Notes under the pieces: model-generated | Told to the model about the DNA's origin: nothing | The model's database searches: none | Seen by the model: only the letters and a program-made list of their open reading frames with translations | Shown here: piece by piece, positions 13,151 through 25,339 of the stretch | Layout of the letters: each line of letters opens with the position of its first letter | Numbering within the stretch: the first letter of the stretch is position 1 | Assembly: GCA_963402885.1 (NCBI GenBank) | Contig: OY727093.1 | Coordinates: 5,084,001-5,148,000, forward strand | Direction of reading: 5' to 3' | Source of the DNA: Antedon bifida | Lineage: Eukaryota > Echinodermata > Crinoidea > Comatulida > Antedonidae | Length of the DNA stretch: 64,000 bases | Position numbers and translations under genes: made by a program

Positions 13151-13306
13151 CTTAAGCTTGGTTCTCACTAGGACACAGCGCAAGGACGTAGACGCAATTG
13201 ACCAATGACAAGCAACAGTTCCAATAATTCATCGCTTGTGATTTGTCAAATCCCTGACGTTGCGTTACGTCGATGTGTTGCGTCTCAAGTGGGAACAACG
13301 CATTAA
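13151..13306. mobile_element. Family B hairpin element
   Basis: CTTAAGCTTGGTTCTCACTA at the left and CTCAAGTGGGAACAACGCAT at the right form the diverged terminal inverted repeat. GCGCAAGGACGTAGACGC and GCGTTACGTCGATGTGTTGC are the inner arms. Confidence 0.7.
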
Positions 13307-14105
13307 GCAATAATTATACCAGGGAAGAGTGAAATACTATTAGAGTAAAGTTGATTATTTGTGTTTGTTTATATTGTCTATACTGTATTCTATAGGTTTT
13401 ACTACTGTTGGTATTTAGGCCTATCTCAGCATACATTATTATCTGAAGGGATTATGCATATAGGAAATTACACGGTGTATCGCAAACTTTACAAGCTTGT
13501 GTTAAGAATTGCTCTCATATTAACCTTAGCGTAATTGATAAGGCTTGAACCATACTAAGCCTTAGTAATAGTATTTATGAATTTGATATACTGTAAGAAA
13601 AGTGTTTGCAACCAGTTAGAAACTTTTTTTTCTTATTCATTCGCCACATTTAAATTACGGTTGAATAAAAGAAATTACGTAACTTAGTTACCATAATCCT
13701 TACTTTTACTAACAATAAACATCACTTAAGCTTGTTTAAACTGTCTTAAAATAGAATTGCGTTCTTTCTTTAGCAATTGTTGATTGAAGAAAGATTCTCT
13801 CATAAGTATTCAATCGATTGTTGAATTCAGCATAAAAACAATGATGGACTTAAATGTCAAGGATGATTATAGCGGTAAACACAACTTACGTCATATAACA
13901 TCGTTAGGGTAAAAACGCACACACCCGGCCCCAAACGGGACCGAATGTGGTAAAAGTACAACAAACACACTTGTTGTCTGAGGGAAAAGTGGTATTGGTT
14001 CAATCTTCACTAGTTGTCTTTATAATAAATAATCTACTAAACAGATTTACATACTTTTAAATAGCCTTGACTGTGCGTCTGAACTCTTTATCGATTCATA
14101 TACCT

Positions 14106-14190
14106 ATAAAGCGTGGTTCCCACTAGAAACGCAACGCAATGACGTACGCGCAACGTAAGCGAGTTTACCAATGACAAGCCACTGTTTTTA
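14106..14190. mobile_element. Family B element, left half only
   Basis: TAAAGCGTGGTTCCCACTAG then AACGCAACGCAATGACGTA and TTTACCAATGACAAG match the left arm of the complete copies. The right arm is missing, so this is a truncated copy. Confidence 0.65.
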
Positions 14191-15016
14191 ACCAAAAACC
14201 ATTTTTTGCTTTAAATTACATTTTTTAAGGTAAATAATTTGTTTTCGATCTGGTTTTTCTCAAAGTGAATAACTGTTATGTGACATTAAAATGGCATATT
14301 TAAAACAAAATGTTAAACAAATTATTTTTTTTAGGGGGACAATGTATCTTTAACCACATGAATAGTTTCACCTTGTAATTGTATATTGGCGGCGACAAAA
14401 CGATTACCAGCACTTGAACATACATAAAAATGACAATTGCGAAATTGCAACATTTAACATTAAATAATTATTCATTAGCCCTATCAGAAAGATAGACATG
14501 AAAAACATTAATTTGTAAGTAGTGAATAGCAGTGTCGGATGAATAGCCGTTTCTATCTAGTAATGACCTTGTTATAAATGTATTTACCCTAATTAGAGTA
14601 TTTGAGTTGATAGATAACGAAGGTTATAACTAATTACCCGTTTATGCTTACGTCACGCGACTTACGGTAATGGAAATATAATTTCAAATATGATTGTACT
14701 ATAATGCAGTTATAGATTTTCGCTATTTTAAATTGCTTTTATGAAATGTTCAAGTTGGATTGCAATACTAAATGATTAAATAAATTAAGCAGAACGTGTT
14801 ACAGAAACTGACATTTTAATGGCAGTTGAAGTCTTAAACTTGTTTAAAGCCTACAGTAGGCCTAAAGGGTTTTATCCTGATATTTATAACATGCAGTATT
14901 TAAATAATTATTATAATTCATTTATCAAACTAACGTACTCAATATTGCACCAGCCTATATAGGAACAGAGAGTTAAATTGATCTCCCTTTTTTTAAAACA
15001 TCTGATTTCTGTTGAA

Positions 15017-16550
15017 TTATCGAAACATATACGACGGTATAGCCGAAAATGGTTTCCCTGCCCAAGTTTTAATTGTATTTTCTTGAACATGTGAAGATTG
15101 ACCAGCCTTTACAACAACAGGACTCGACGATTTCATTGGTGGAGTAATTTTTCGAACGGGTTTTAATGGTCTTGAACCAACAGGCGGACTTCCTCTTGGA
15201 CTTTGTGGTGGACTTGGCGTTCTTGTGGGCACTTTGACAGTTCTATTTGCTGAGGACCTTCGCGTTCGAGAAACAGCCGGTAGTCTTACCGGGTGACTTG
15301 TAGGAGATGCACTGCCTATAGTGTTCGATCGACGCCTGTAAGGGTCTATTGGCTTACTAGCATTACTGTGCTTGTTTGAAAAAACCTGTTCCTCACGAAG
15401 GTCGGGTAACGAGCTGGAATGACGCCTTCTAGAAAGCAGATATTTTTGTATGTCTTCTTCCTCTTCCTCGGCTGGAAATTCCTGCAGACGATCTAATCGT
15501 CGTGACATGTTAAAGACTAAGCTGTTTGCTTGCTTAAAGTGTTCTTCATTTAACGGTATTGAAGGCACCTGTCGTTTAAGTTTTTGGACTTCTGAAGACT
15601 CCATCCAGCGATTGACAGGTTCTAGTCCAGACATTGCTATCAGATCTGTCAAACAGCGTCTGCCTTGCGCCTCTCGTTCTTGGCGCGCTTTTGTCTTCCG
15701 GACAGCGATTGGTGATAGCAGCAACAGATCTGGTGTATCACACCTGCTCTGAATCGCTAAATTCTGCGCAGTGTTGTTGTTCGTTGGATCTCGAATACTG
15801 ACATCTGCACCAGATAATACAAGCAGACGACATATTTCTGAATGACCAAGTCGTGCAGCTTCTAACAAAGGTGTGTAACCTAAAAATTTAAGAATAAATT
15901 TTCAAATTCAGTTGTATTAAGTTGACGAATATTCTATTTCCATTTCTCCAAACGTGAAGAAAAGGTGAACATTTAATGTCATTTTCTTATTTTCGACTAT
16001 ATACACAAACATAAATATTAATTTTATTATTAAAAAGATAGGGTATAATGTGACTCTTACCTTTAAAATTCATTTTATCAATATCAAGATTTAAACGCCC
16101 AAAGCACGTGACCATTGCCTTGACTACGCTGATTCCTTGTTTAATTCGACAAGCATGCATCAAAGGCGTATCAATTGAATTATCAACAATGTTTGGGTTA
16201 GCATCTGATTGATCCGCCAGTACCTTCACCATGCCTTCATCACCACGTAGACAGGCAAGAGCCAAAGCAGTCCTGCCTTCAGTGTTTCTTAAATCGGGAT
16301 CGATATCTGGCTTCTGCAACCAGATTTTTGCAAGATCTCTTCGACTTTTTGACAGTAGATCTAACTCGCATATCTTCATCAGGACAGTGTTACCACCATG
16401 TTCTGTGTCTTTTTTGTTAACGTCTAAACACGGCAGATTCATTGATGTTTTGATGCGAGTGTAACTATTTGTTCTCAGAGCTTCCCTCAAAGCATGGGTT
16501 GAATTCCCTGAAGACGTTTTCCTTTTCAGTTGCATTGTGGAGTCTTTCAT
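15017..16550 (-). CDS. Ankyrin-repeat protein, ANKRD63/ANKRD34-like, two coding exons
   Basis: Exons 16061-16550 and 15017-15879 (complement) join in phase 1 to 1353 nt, 450 residues. Donor AAAG|GTAAGA and acceptor TTTTTAG|G are clean. The first ATG at 16550 gives MKDSTMQLKRK. An in-frame TAG lies 45 nt upstream, and a second possible acceptor (TGTCAG) ends just before the ATG. Ankyrin repeats run from about residue 25 to 200: GGNTVLMKICELD, GRTALALACLRGDEGMV, DTPLMHACR, then across the splice GYTPLLEAARLGHSEICRLL. The segment FGRLNLDIDKMNFKGYTPL resembles vertebrate ANKRD63 (FRRLGLRLDRTNRAGLTAL). The C-terminal half is basic, Ser/Pro-rich and probably disordered (RRRHSSSLPDL, TPSPPQSPRGSPPVG). 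Such proteins are scaffolds without a known enzymatic role. Paralogue identity is inferred from memory of motifs, so no symbol is given. Confidence 0.88.
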
Positions 16551-17298
16551 TCTGACAGTATGTTCGATTGATGATACCTCGTTACTCACCAACTAGGTTC
16601 CAAAGTTGAAGCAATTATGTATGGTCAGGTTTTATTCCTTACATTCTATCGAATCAGATATGCTTACAATTCTTGTATCTGGAATCAAAGACAAGTATTA
16701 ATTAGTTAATGAACGTCTTAATGTGGTATACAATCTTGTCTCCCTGATCGTTTTTAGTCGCGTGCAACGCAACTCTACAGCTCACTATGTCGGTCGGATG
16801 GTCGGATTGTCGGTCGGTAAACACTAACTCAAATTTGAGCACGCGATTGCAGCCATGTGTATGGCCTTGTTTTTAACAGATAAGAGTTTGCATCAACTGA
16901 TATTACAATAAGAAAATCGTTTCATTCAAATAATATAACGTACATTTTGTGACCGCGTTTGTGACAAAAAAACTTTCTTTTGACCCAGTTATCTTTAAAC
17001 CAAACTGCCGAGCTATTTTTTCTAAACAATGCTGTCATTCATATCATTGTCGTTCTCACCATTTCTATGGGCGTAGATCTCTTTAATACCGTACTAAAAT
17101 ATAACCGAAACAAACGGAACTCTCGAATTCATTGTAAATATTTAACAAAAGAAAGTAACGTGTATAAACAAACAACTCAGAGGCACGTAACTATAGTAAA
17201 TTTACAAACACTTAGAAAGACAAAAGCTATTGAATAGTTATCTATAGATTAAATTAGATGAACCTTTTAGACCCCATCTCATCTCTTATTTTTCCGGA

Positions 17299-17487
17299 TT
17301 AAGGTCAATTTGCACAGACGAGCGATAACGGTAAGCGGAAAACCGCGCGGTAGAATTTGTATCTATCCTGAGCGGAAACTGCCCGTCCGCTTTGCTTTGT
17401 GTGTAAATGGTCATAAGGAATAAACATATATTCTATATTGTTATTATCGTTACCACTGTCTGTCTGTGTGTGTAAATTGGCCTTTAG
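17299..17487. mobile_element. Hairpin MITE, family C, second copy
   Basis: Left TTAAGGTCAATTTGCACAGA, right TCTGTGTGTGTAAATTGGCC, inverted. It shares TGTATCTATCCTGAGCGGAA and AATGGTCATAAGGAATA with the copy at 3931-4080. Near the ends are complementary blocks AGCGATAACGGTAAGC and TATTATCGTTACCACT. Confidence 0.75.
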
Positions 17488-18734
17488 ATTTAAAGGTATT
17501 TGGTTCATTGATGGTCGACGTGTAAAGGTGGCAAAATATCTGAGTAAAGGAAGAAATTAAATTGACGATGGAAGAGCATGGTCGACTCGCCGACATAACT
17601 ATTGTACATCCATAAAAAGTTTATATCACATGTGAGGCCTGTACCATGTAAGGTTAGGTTAAGGGTTAGGTTACTACTAGTACTTATAGATACGTAAAAC
17701 ATGTGTGATGTTGTATTACCATTCCTATGATACTTCGGAAATAGATACAGTACCGAGAATCGGCTGTCAGGAGCTGAATCTGATATCATTATTAATATGA
17801 TATATGTTGTATTTTGAAAAGATACCTATCCGATATCAAAGATTTAAAATCTTAGATGTCATCAAACATTTATGAAAACTGATAGTAAATATATAGGGAA
17901 TATAAGAGTTCTCCGGGTGGTATAGCTAAAAATACACACGAATGTAGGCCTACGTTTTGTATACAGTTCAGATTGAAACCTGGTGATCCTTCGGCTTATG
18001 TTCAGTTCTATAATAGGCTATAAATTATGTGATCCATCTTTTGCTCTAAATAATCGACATGTTGTGGAAATGAATATCCATCCAGTAGTATCTACGGAGG
18101 GGCAATAATTCAAATCCTCACCTTTGACCGAAAGTTCTAAAAACAAACGCTAATGTTAACATTTATGGGTCTATTGGTAATATATCATTTTTGTAACCTA
18201 ATCCAAAAATAGGGCAAGCATTACATACAGTAGCATTACATTTTAGTAGTGGATTCCTCAGTTGGGACACATTCTTAAATATATATTGAGAAAATCACTA
18301 AAAATAGGCCTATTACGCTAATATAGAGAAATATTTTTGCAGGCAACCATAGTTAAAGGAACAAATTATTTTGCTACCAAGTGGAATTTTTTGTTTAGAT
18401 TTAGAGGTGGTTTCAAATAGTCTGGCAGCAAAACGCCTACTTCCATTGCATATTGCAATTTTGTCTAAAAACTGTGGAAAACATTGGAAGGTTGGACACC
18501 TTGTCTATTGGACTAATTAATATATATAATAATTAATTAATAACAATTAACAACAATATATAAGTTGCATAGAAAATGGATTGAACTTCTGTATACATAA
18601 TTTCATGTATACGTTTACGTATGTTAACTTGTATCAGTATAGCCATAATAATGTGTTGTTTTTTTTCACTCCTAGTTGAAAACCGACGGTTTTTCGACGG
18701 CATTATTATGTGCGACATGTGGTATAGATTTTTT

Positions 18735-18773
18735 ATTTGTTATGATATGGACTTTGTTCTGAAATAAAAGTGA

Positions 18774-18804
<31 letters not shown>
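18735..18804 (+). repeat. Retroelement-like 3' end with (GATT)n tail
   Basis: GGACTTTGTTCTGAAATAAA is followed by about seven GATT units. A polyadenylation-like word running into a 4-bp microsatellite is typical of LINE 3' ends, but no coding part is recognised upstream. Confidence 0.4.
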
Positions 18805-19189
18805 ACAATAGTAGGCATTCTCCTTAATTGTTACATTTAATTGTTGCTTGTAAGTTTGTAAACGTTTCACTACACAATATATAAATATCGCGAGTACTCA
18901 ATCATTGTTGGACCTACATTTAGCTTGAGGCCTTCCACATTTTCTAATCTACCATTTTCACCATCAACCATGTGTAAAACTTATATTTGGCCCTGACCCA
19001 CGATTGTATTTTGAAGTTGAAATAATTAAAAGACGAAAATATTATAACTTGTGTGACACGTTCCTAAACATATATTGCGAATAGATTCATGGTGATCATT
19101 TTTATAATAGGCATACTTTATAAAAGAATAATAGGTTTTACATGCTGCTGTTACTACTACTACTTACATTTTATAATATGTATTATTTT

Positions 19190-19254
19190 CTATTATTGTA
19201 CAGTACTTGGGCCAGTGGCCTATTATACTATTGAATAAATGAATGAATGAATGA
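19190..19254 (+). repeat. Retroelement-like 3' end with (AATG)n tail
   Basis: CAGTACTTGGGCCAGTGGCC precedes TTGAATAAATGAATGAATGA. It has the same architecture as other LINE-like tails in the window, with no coding sequence retained. Confidence 0.35.
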
Positions 19255-20269
19255 CTACTGTATATTTTAATAACGAACTGTATATATCCTTGGTATAACA
19301 ATAGTATCAGTGTAATAGTACACTCTTTAGCAAAAAGTTATAAACATCCAAAAGTATAATAGTTATAAAAATACTGTAGGCTACTTCGAAAAAAAGGTGT
19401 GCCTAACACTAACAGTAGTATATAGGTCTATTTATCAGCGCACACTTAACCTTCGATTTCACCTGAATACTAAAAACACTGTGTCAACAAACCAAATTAC
19501 AACCGCCAAAATATTTCTCTCACAATTCAACAAAACAGTTTATTAGAAATTGACGATGTTTAAAAAGCAATAAAAGATCCGAATACTTACATTTGTGAAG
19601 CATTGGTTTCCGTTTAAAATTCGTATCCAACGCGTTTACTGTCGTTTACTAAATATAAAGAAAACGCGATGTACTGTATGCTTTGTGTCGTCTGCTCGCT
19701 GTCGCTATTTTATCTTATCTGACACAGCCGAGTCGTTCACTACGGTTTTACTATAGCATCGAGGCACGTCTTTTGTTCACTAGTAATTGATACGTAATGT
19801 CGATCAATAACATGCTGTTTGGCAAGAGTCCACACAAGATGACGCCATAAATGTTGTTCTTAGGTCTTGTGATCACGCTCTTTACGACTTTAATGGGAAA
19901 CCCCGTAACCTGGTTTTTACAGGTTTCTTAATTTAAGAATACATTAAAAATGATCACGAGTTGTAGGTTTTACTTTTTTTTTAATTCAATAAAAATTGTT
20001 TATTCAGCATTAATTACTATTATGGTCTATTTAGGCCTAATCTTAGTTATAGTATCAGGCATATTATGATGTTAGTATTATTGCAAATATATATACTCGG
20101 TTGGGGCGACCTTATTCTCACAGATTTCCTCATCTTATCGTTTCAAATTAATTAATTGTCAGTATATCACCGGGCGGTTTAGAATTTGTTCTGTGTCTGT
20201 GCCTATTTCATCGACTACCTAAATTTTCAATATTCATTTTCAAGTTTCAATATTAGCCACCATTTGGAT

Positions 20270-20530
20270 TTTGAGTTGTTTTTTTGTTTATATCTACCAA
20301 ACTATCTTCATTGTCTTCACTCTTGCTCCACCCTCTATTCACCAGCCTGTGCCTCCTTTGTTTTTATTTCTTTTAATCCAGTCCACTCAGACAGCGCTTC
20401 ATATTCTCAATTTTGTCCAAGTACTCTCTCACTTGCACTGATGAAGGGCTAGTGTTGCCAAAAGTTCTGCTAAGTTTTCTGTTTTACTTTATCATTTTGA
20501 TTTTGCTTTTTGCTTATTTTATTTTGTATC
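20270..20530 (+). mobile_element. Retroelement 3' fragment with hammerhead-like motif
   Basis: The block CTGATGAAGGGCTAGTGTTG (from 20438), followed by CCAAAAGTTCTGCTAAG, is a pattern I associate with invertebrate retroelement ends, probably Penelope- or LINE-like. It resembles a hammerhead core: CTGATGA, short stem GGC/GCC around TAGTGTT, then AAAA where GAAA is expected. The rest is pyrimidine-rich and non-coding. Element class is uncertain. Confidence 0.4.
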
Positions 20531-22439
20531 TCCATTGAGATCCAACTGATACACACAACATTGTCATTTTTCAGTAATTTGCCATTGGATGTATATATTT
20601 ATATACATATACATTCTTTGCAGTATATATTAAATAATTACCGGTATCAATAAATATCACTTTAATATTAATAATATTCAATTCTACAATAATTGATATT
20701 TTTGTGTGGTACGGTATATAATCGCATCAACGTCTTCAATCTTCAATTTCACTTTATAAATAAATCATCTTAATTAAAGTTGTAGGCCTTCATAAATCAT
20801 CGTGATTCATTAGCGGTCATCACTGGCGTCATCGTAATCACCAACATCATTAAAAACATTGTCCCATCACTATTAACATCATTCTACTATTCGTTAAAAA
20901 ACATCGTCATACGTCATCACTAACTAACTTGTTTGTCATTTCATTCCATCGGTAAACATTTAGAGCACAAATGTTTTTGAACCAAGCATTATGATATAAC
21001 ACGTCCGCACACTTATAATAACATGTTATTGTTACAGGTTCAAATATTCTAGGATGCAATTGCGATTTTTGCAACGTTTGACGTATTTCAAATCTTTGTT
21101 TAGATGTAAATATATAACGAGTGAGATTACGTAATACTGAATTTGAAAATAATTACTTTGAAATTCCTCAAAACAAAAATTTAAAGAAAAGTCAGAAATC
21201 AATTCTGCTTCCATGTGGCCTAGTTTTTTTAGTGCGTTCTAATCCTACAGCACTCAGGATCATTAGATCGCCCTAGATTCTTTATGTACGCAAAGAGACA
21301 CACAATCGTACGTGCGCGTTCAATTACTGATAATATTTGCCGATTTTTGTACGCGGGTGTCAACCTCATGTTTCGTAACCGTAAGAATTACGTCACCACG
21401 AGGTTGAACGACCAATGCCCTTTACCGTAATCGATTTGATAAATGAAGTGATGAAAAACACACAAAACATTGGCGTTTAGCCAAGCCAACTTTGCCCATA
21501 AACAAGCACTTAGCACACAGTTCACTGGAGACATGTTTGCTTTTATGGTCGTCATCAATAAATGTAATACTAATTTATAGCATAATATTGTTCTCTTTAT
21601 ATCCCCATCAATTAGCCTTTGTAATCTCATTAATGCTCATAAAATTCATTTCCTATCGCGTACCCTAACATGTTCTGTACTCCTATACCCTCACATTTGT
21701 ATTAAATACCAAGACATAGCCTGTACGATATGCTGTTCGTGGCACGTGTAGGCCTACGCAAACAGTTATTCGCTCACGGGTAAATGTTCACATTATCCGG
21801 CTTAAATAACCACGATAATGCCCTGAAACACCACTCACTCCTAATGAAACAAATGCATTGAACCACTACTTTTTCGCCATTTGCATGGAAATCGAATTGT
21901 CGGAATTACTCATTAATCTTCTGTTTTGATATAAGATAATCTCTAACCGGTCGTTTCACTTTTAATTCACTTTCTAACTAAGAAATTAATCAGTAAATCT
22001 GAATAAAATAGTGAGGATTGTTCATGTTTGCAGAACGTCAAGTATAGTTTGACGAGGTCACGAACTACGTGCAAATAACAATGTTAAAAGGGGAAAAACA
22101 TAGTAAGTTGCTCCTGTGATATGTCTATTTGTACGACGAATGTACACATTTATATAACTTGAGACTATATTTGTAGAAATTCCCTTCCTCTCTATAATAT
22201 TTAATTTAAAGCTTGCTTGCTGTTGCGTCCCTTTTCCACTTATATATTTCTTTTCTTGCATTATATTGATTATGTTCATTATTGGTTGTATATTTATTAT
22301 GTTAATCTGTACTATTTTACTCTATTATTTGTGGAAATAAATGTTATTATTATTAATATTACATGTTTTTTTAGATTATACTTATACAATTTGATTTACT
22401 TCTTGAATGTATTTTTGTATAATTGTGTATTGTTTTTAA

Positions 22440-22540
22440 AAGGGGCTCTTCAAGTCAGCTTTACTGCTGTAGTACAACTGTTAGAGCTACGGTACCCTTG
22501 TAAAACAAAGTTGAATAAATAAAATAAATAAATACTTTAT
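22440..22540 (+). repeat. Probable LINE/SINE 3' tail with (AATA)n
   Basis: GGGGCTCTTCAAGTCAGCTT, then CTACGGTACCCTTGTAAAAC and a run of TAAATAAA-like units. The layout is typical of a retroposon 3' end. No reverse transcriptase remnant was recognised next to it. Confidence 0.45.
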
Positions 22541-25339
22541 TTTGAATAATTTAAATTGTTTGTCGAATCCATTTCTCGCTACGTCAGTTGTTGTGAACGG
22601 GGCTAGATTAAAATATTGTACGATCATGGTAAACAAATCGAACATTCTAACTACCAGTTATACTTGTCGATCAAGCCTTGCGTCATAAGCGTAAAAATAA
22701 TATCAGTAAGCTTAAAATCAATTATCAAAGAGCTTGTTTTGATGTCAAACAAACATTTAGGTCTGTGGTTTTTATATATAATAATTTCTCTTTAGATTGA
22801 TTTATAGCATAAAATGTAAACATGTTGAAAATCTCCGTCAGCAAAGTGATATTGTAAGCATGTTGTTTCTTACAACTATACATAATTCTATATTTATATA
22901 ATAAACCTCCTATTAGCCGTTCAGTATTAGTTCTATTGCACGTTAAAGGTTTATTTAATTGTTATATTTAATGGTTCTATTACACGGGGAAATCTTTTTC
23001 ACTAGAAACAGAGCAGTGTATTTCTGAACAACAATTTCATTTTGAAAGTGATGCTTCCGTTGTTTGAGATCTTTGTTTACTAAAGATACGCTATCATCAT
23101 ACCAACCATTGGTTGTTCTTGTTAAACATTTACATAGGATTCGTAAGGATCCGCAGCATGCAAACATTCGATTATGATCGTGCCATTTCCCCACATTAAA
23201 TGTTTCTGTTGCTTGATGTACTTGACCTTGGGGTCCATTACCCCAGCAGATTATCCAATAATTGATAATCACCAAACATGGTGCTGTTGAAATTTAGTGT
23301 GTTTATTCGATGGCGAATGCTCGTGGGAGAAGAACGAGGTAGAGGTAGAAACGAAAGAAAACAATTACACACAAAGGTAAACGACCACAATGTGATTATT
23401 TGTTTAAGAGGTTTGGTAATTGTACAAGACCGATATCGAATCCCCTTGGTATGCGGGCCTATAGGCTGCCTTCCATTTTACTTATAATTCATAAGATGAG
23501 CGACTCGTGTAGCCTACCTTTAAGTTATAGGACAAAATTATGACATGCTAGTTATGTTTGGAATGAATAATATTTTTATTTTATGAATATGGAACTCCAC
23601 GCATATCATTAGGCCAGTATTATTAAATTTCATGTAATCAAAGCATAATTATGACTGATTTCCGTGGCGGATAAATATTTTGAAAAAGATGAGGGCCTCG
23701 CCTACAAATTGTAAAATGCTGAACATGACCTAATGTCCTATCTTTAATGTTCGAAGGACCGCCATATTTCTTTTGAAGAGAATATGATTAGAATGTGCGG
23801 TAATATGTACCTTCAATAAAGATAATGTTATAGTATGAGGTAGTTAGAGCTTAAAGGTATATGTAAACATCGTAGGTCCCTATAAACGAAATTTTAGGCC
23901 TATAGCAAATTATATTTCGTAGTCTGTTTGCAGCTAACTAACATTCCTCCGCGATGTAGGTTGTTTACATTTTAATGAATAAAATCGTATAGATTTTCAA
24001 GGACAGTGACAGTGTATACCAGGAGGGGAATGGGAGAAGTTTGTAAACACGTTAACTTAAGCTTAATTAAACACTTTATCGACCTCTCACACTGTTAATT
24101 CAAATGACGTCATATCTATTTCATACTCAAGCTTCGGTAGATTCAACTTTATTCGATTCGCAATGCACGTTCAGGCATACTTTTACAATAACAAGGCCAT
24201 CTCTATACTGGAGAAATAAAACAGAATGGCAGATGCGAGATGGAAATAATAATGTAGCCTACACAGATAAGAATGTTACCAGCAAATTTTAAACTGAAAT
24301 GACATCATGGACATTAACTAAGACGCGCGCGCATGTCAAGAGATGCATGTAGATGTTTAAACAGAAGAATGTTGTTCGGGACATCATAAACATTACTGTA
24401 AGGTATATAAATGAAAGTTACTGAAAATAAAACACTAAAAAGAAAAGAAGATTAAGAGCGAACCAACTTACAAAATGACCATGGGAAGGAAAGTTGAATG
24501 AAAAGAAAGGATCAACAACAACAACAAAGACAACACAAATATAGACGAAAATGAAAAAGTTTGTGGCATCAGACGTCCATTATGGAACCGGTGTCATCAC
24601 CAACACCATACAGAAGGCTAGTAAGCAACTGGGAAAGGATCATCTCAATGTTGCTCCCTAGTTGGCGTAGGCCTATTTCTCATTATTTCATCTATGGTGC
24701 TATGTCTCTTATGTCATTGGTGTCTAAACTGTTTTATTGGACTCCATTTGCTGACATTTATGTGCCATTACATTATATCTTTTACATTTTACCGGGGATT
24801 TTTTTTTTTTAATGGCTAAACATTTTGTTGTGTTATATTTTGCTATGTTGTGCTGTATAAACATTTCTTTCTCATTTTCGTGGTTAGTAATTACCGGTGC
24901 AAACGTGTCATGTCAAAAGTGAAATATTTATACTGAAATATGCTACTAATATATTCAAAGAAAATAAACATTTAAGATGTCTTTAAATAGTGTACCGGTA
25001 GTATTAACTGAGATTACACGTAAGCCAGTTTGTCATCAAGTATAATGACCATGGCAACAATGTTGATTGATATTATGTCGATGACATTTGACTTTTGCTG
25101 TAGTATATAATATTTATATACATTCGCGAATCTATTTTGACAAGACGTACGTAAATAGTGACGTAGTTACACTATTTTATTGACGTTTTGAATATAATAT
25201 AAATTGAAACAAGTTCGAATTAGTTGTGTAAATACGTAAATAATTGTAAAAAATTGTCTGAATTCGAAAATATCAATATATCTACAACTATATTAAGCAG
25301 GTGAAATGTGTATACGTTAAAAACTATTACCTTTTTATC

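Larger units (their letters stand above)
8803..14990. other. Intergenic region between semaphorin and ankyrin genes
   Basis: After the short semaphorin 3'UTR there is no recognisable conserved coding sequence. The region holds an ATA-rich retroposon-like repeat at 9950-10150, a cluster of family B hairpin elements at 10.9-14.2 kb, and two isolated exon-like segments with good splice signals (10671-10756 and 12879-12941, + strand) that do not form a useful protein. The rest is A+T-rich unique sequence. Confidence 0.6.
16593..25300. other. Intergenic region upstream of the ankyrin gene
   Basis: I find no conserved gene. The short open frames are isolated and lack splice or family support. Present are a family C MITE (17299-17487), retroelement 3' ends with short tandem tails (18735-18804, 19190-19254, 22440-22540) and a retroelement fragment at 20270-20530. 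The - strand words CACAAAT|GTAAGT around 19590 look like a donor and could mark a non-coding first exon of the ankyrin gene, but nothing else supports this. Confidence 0.5.
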
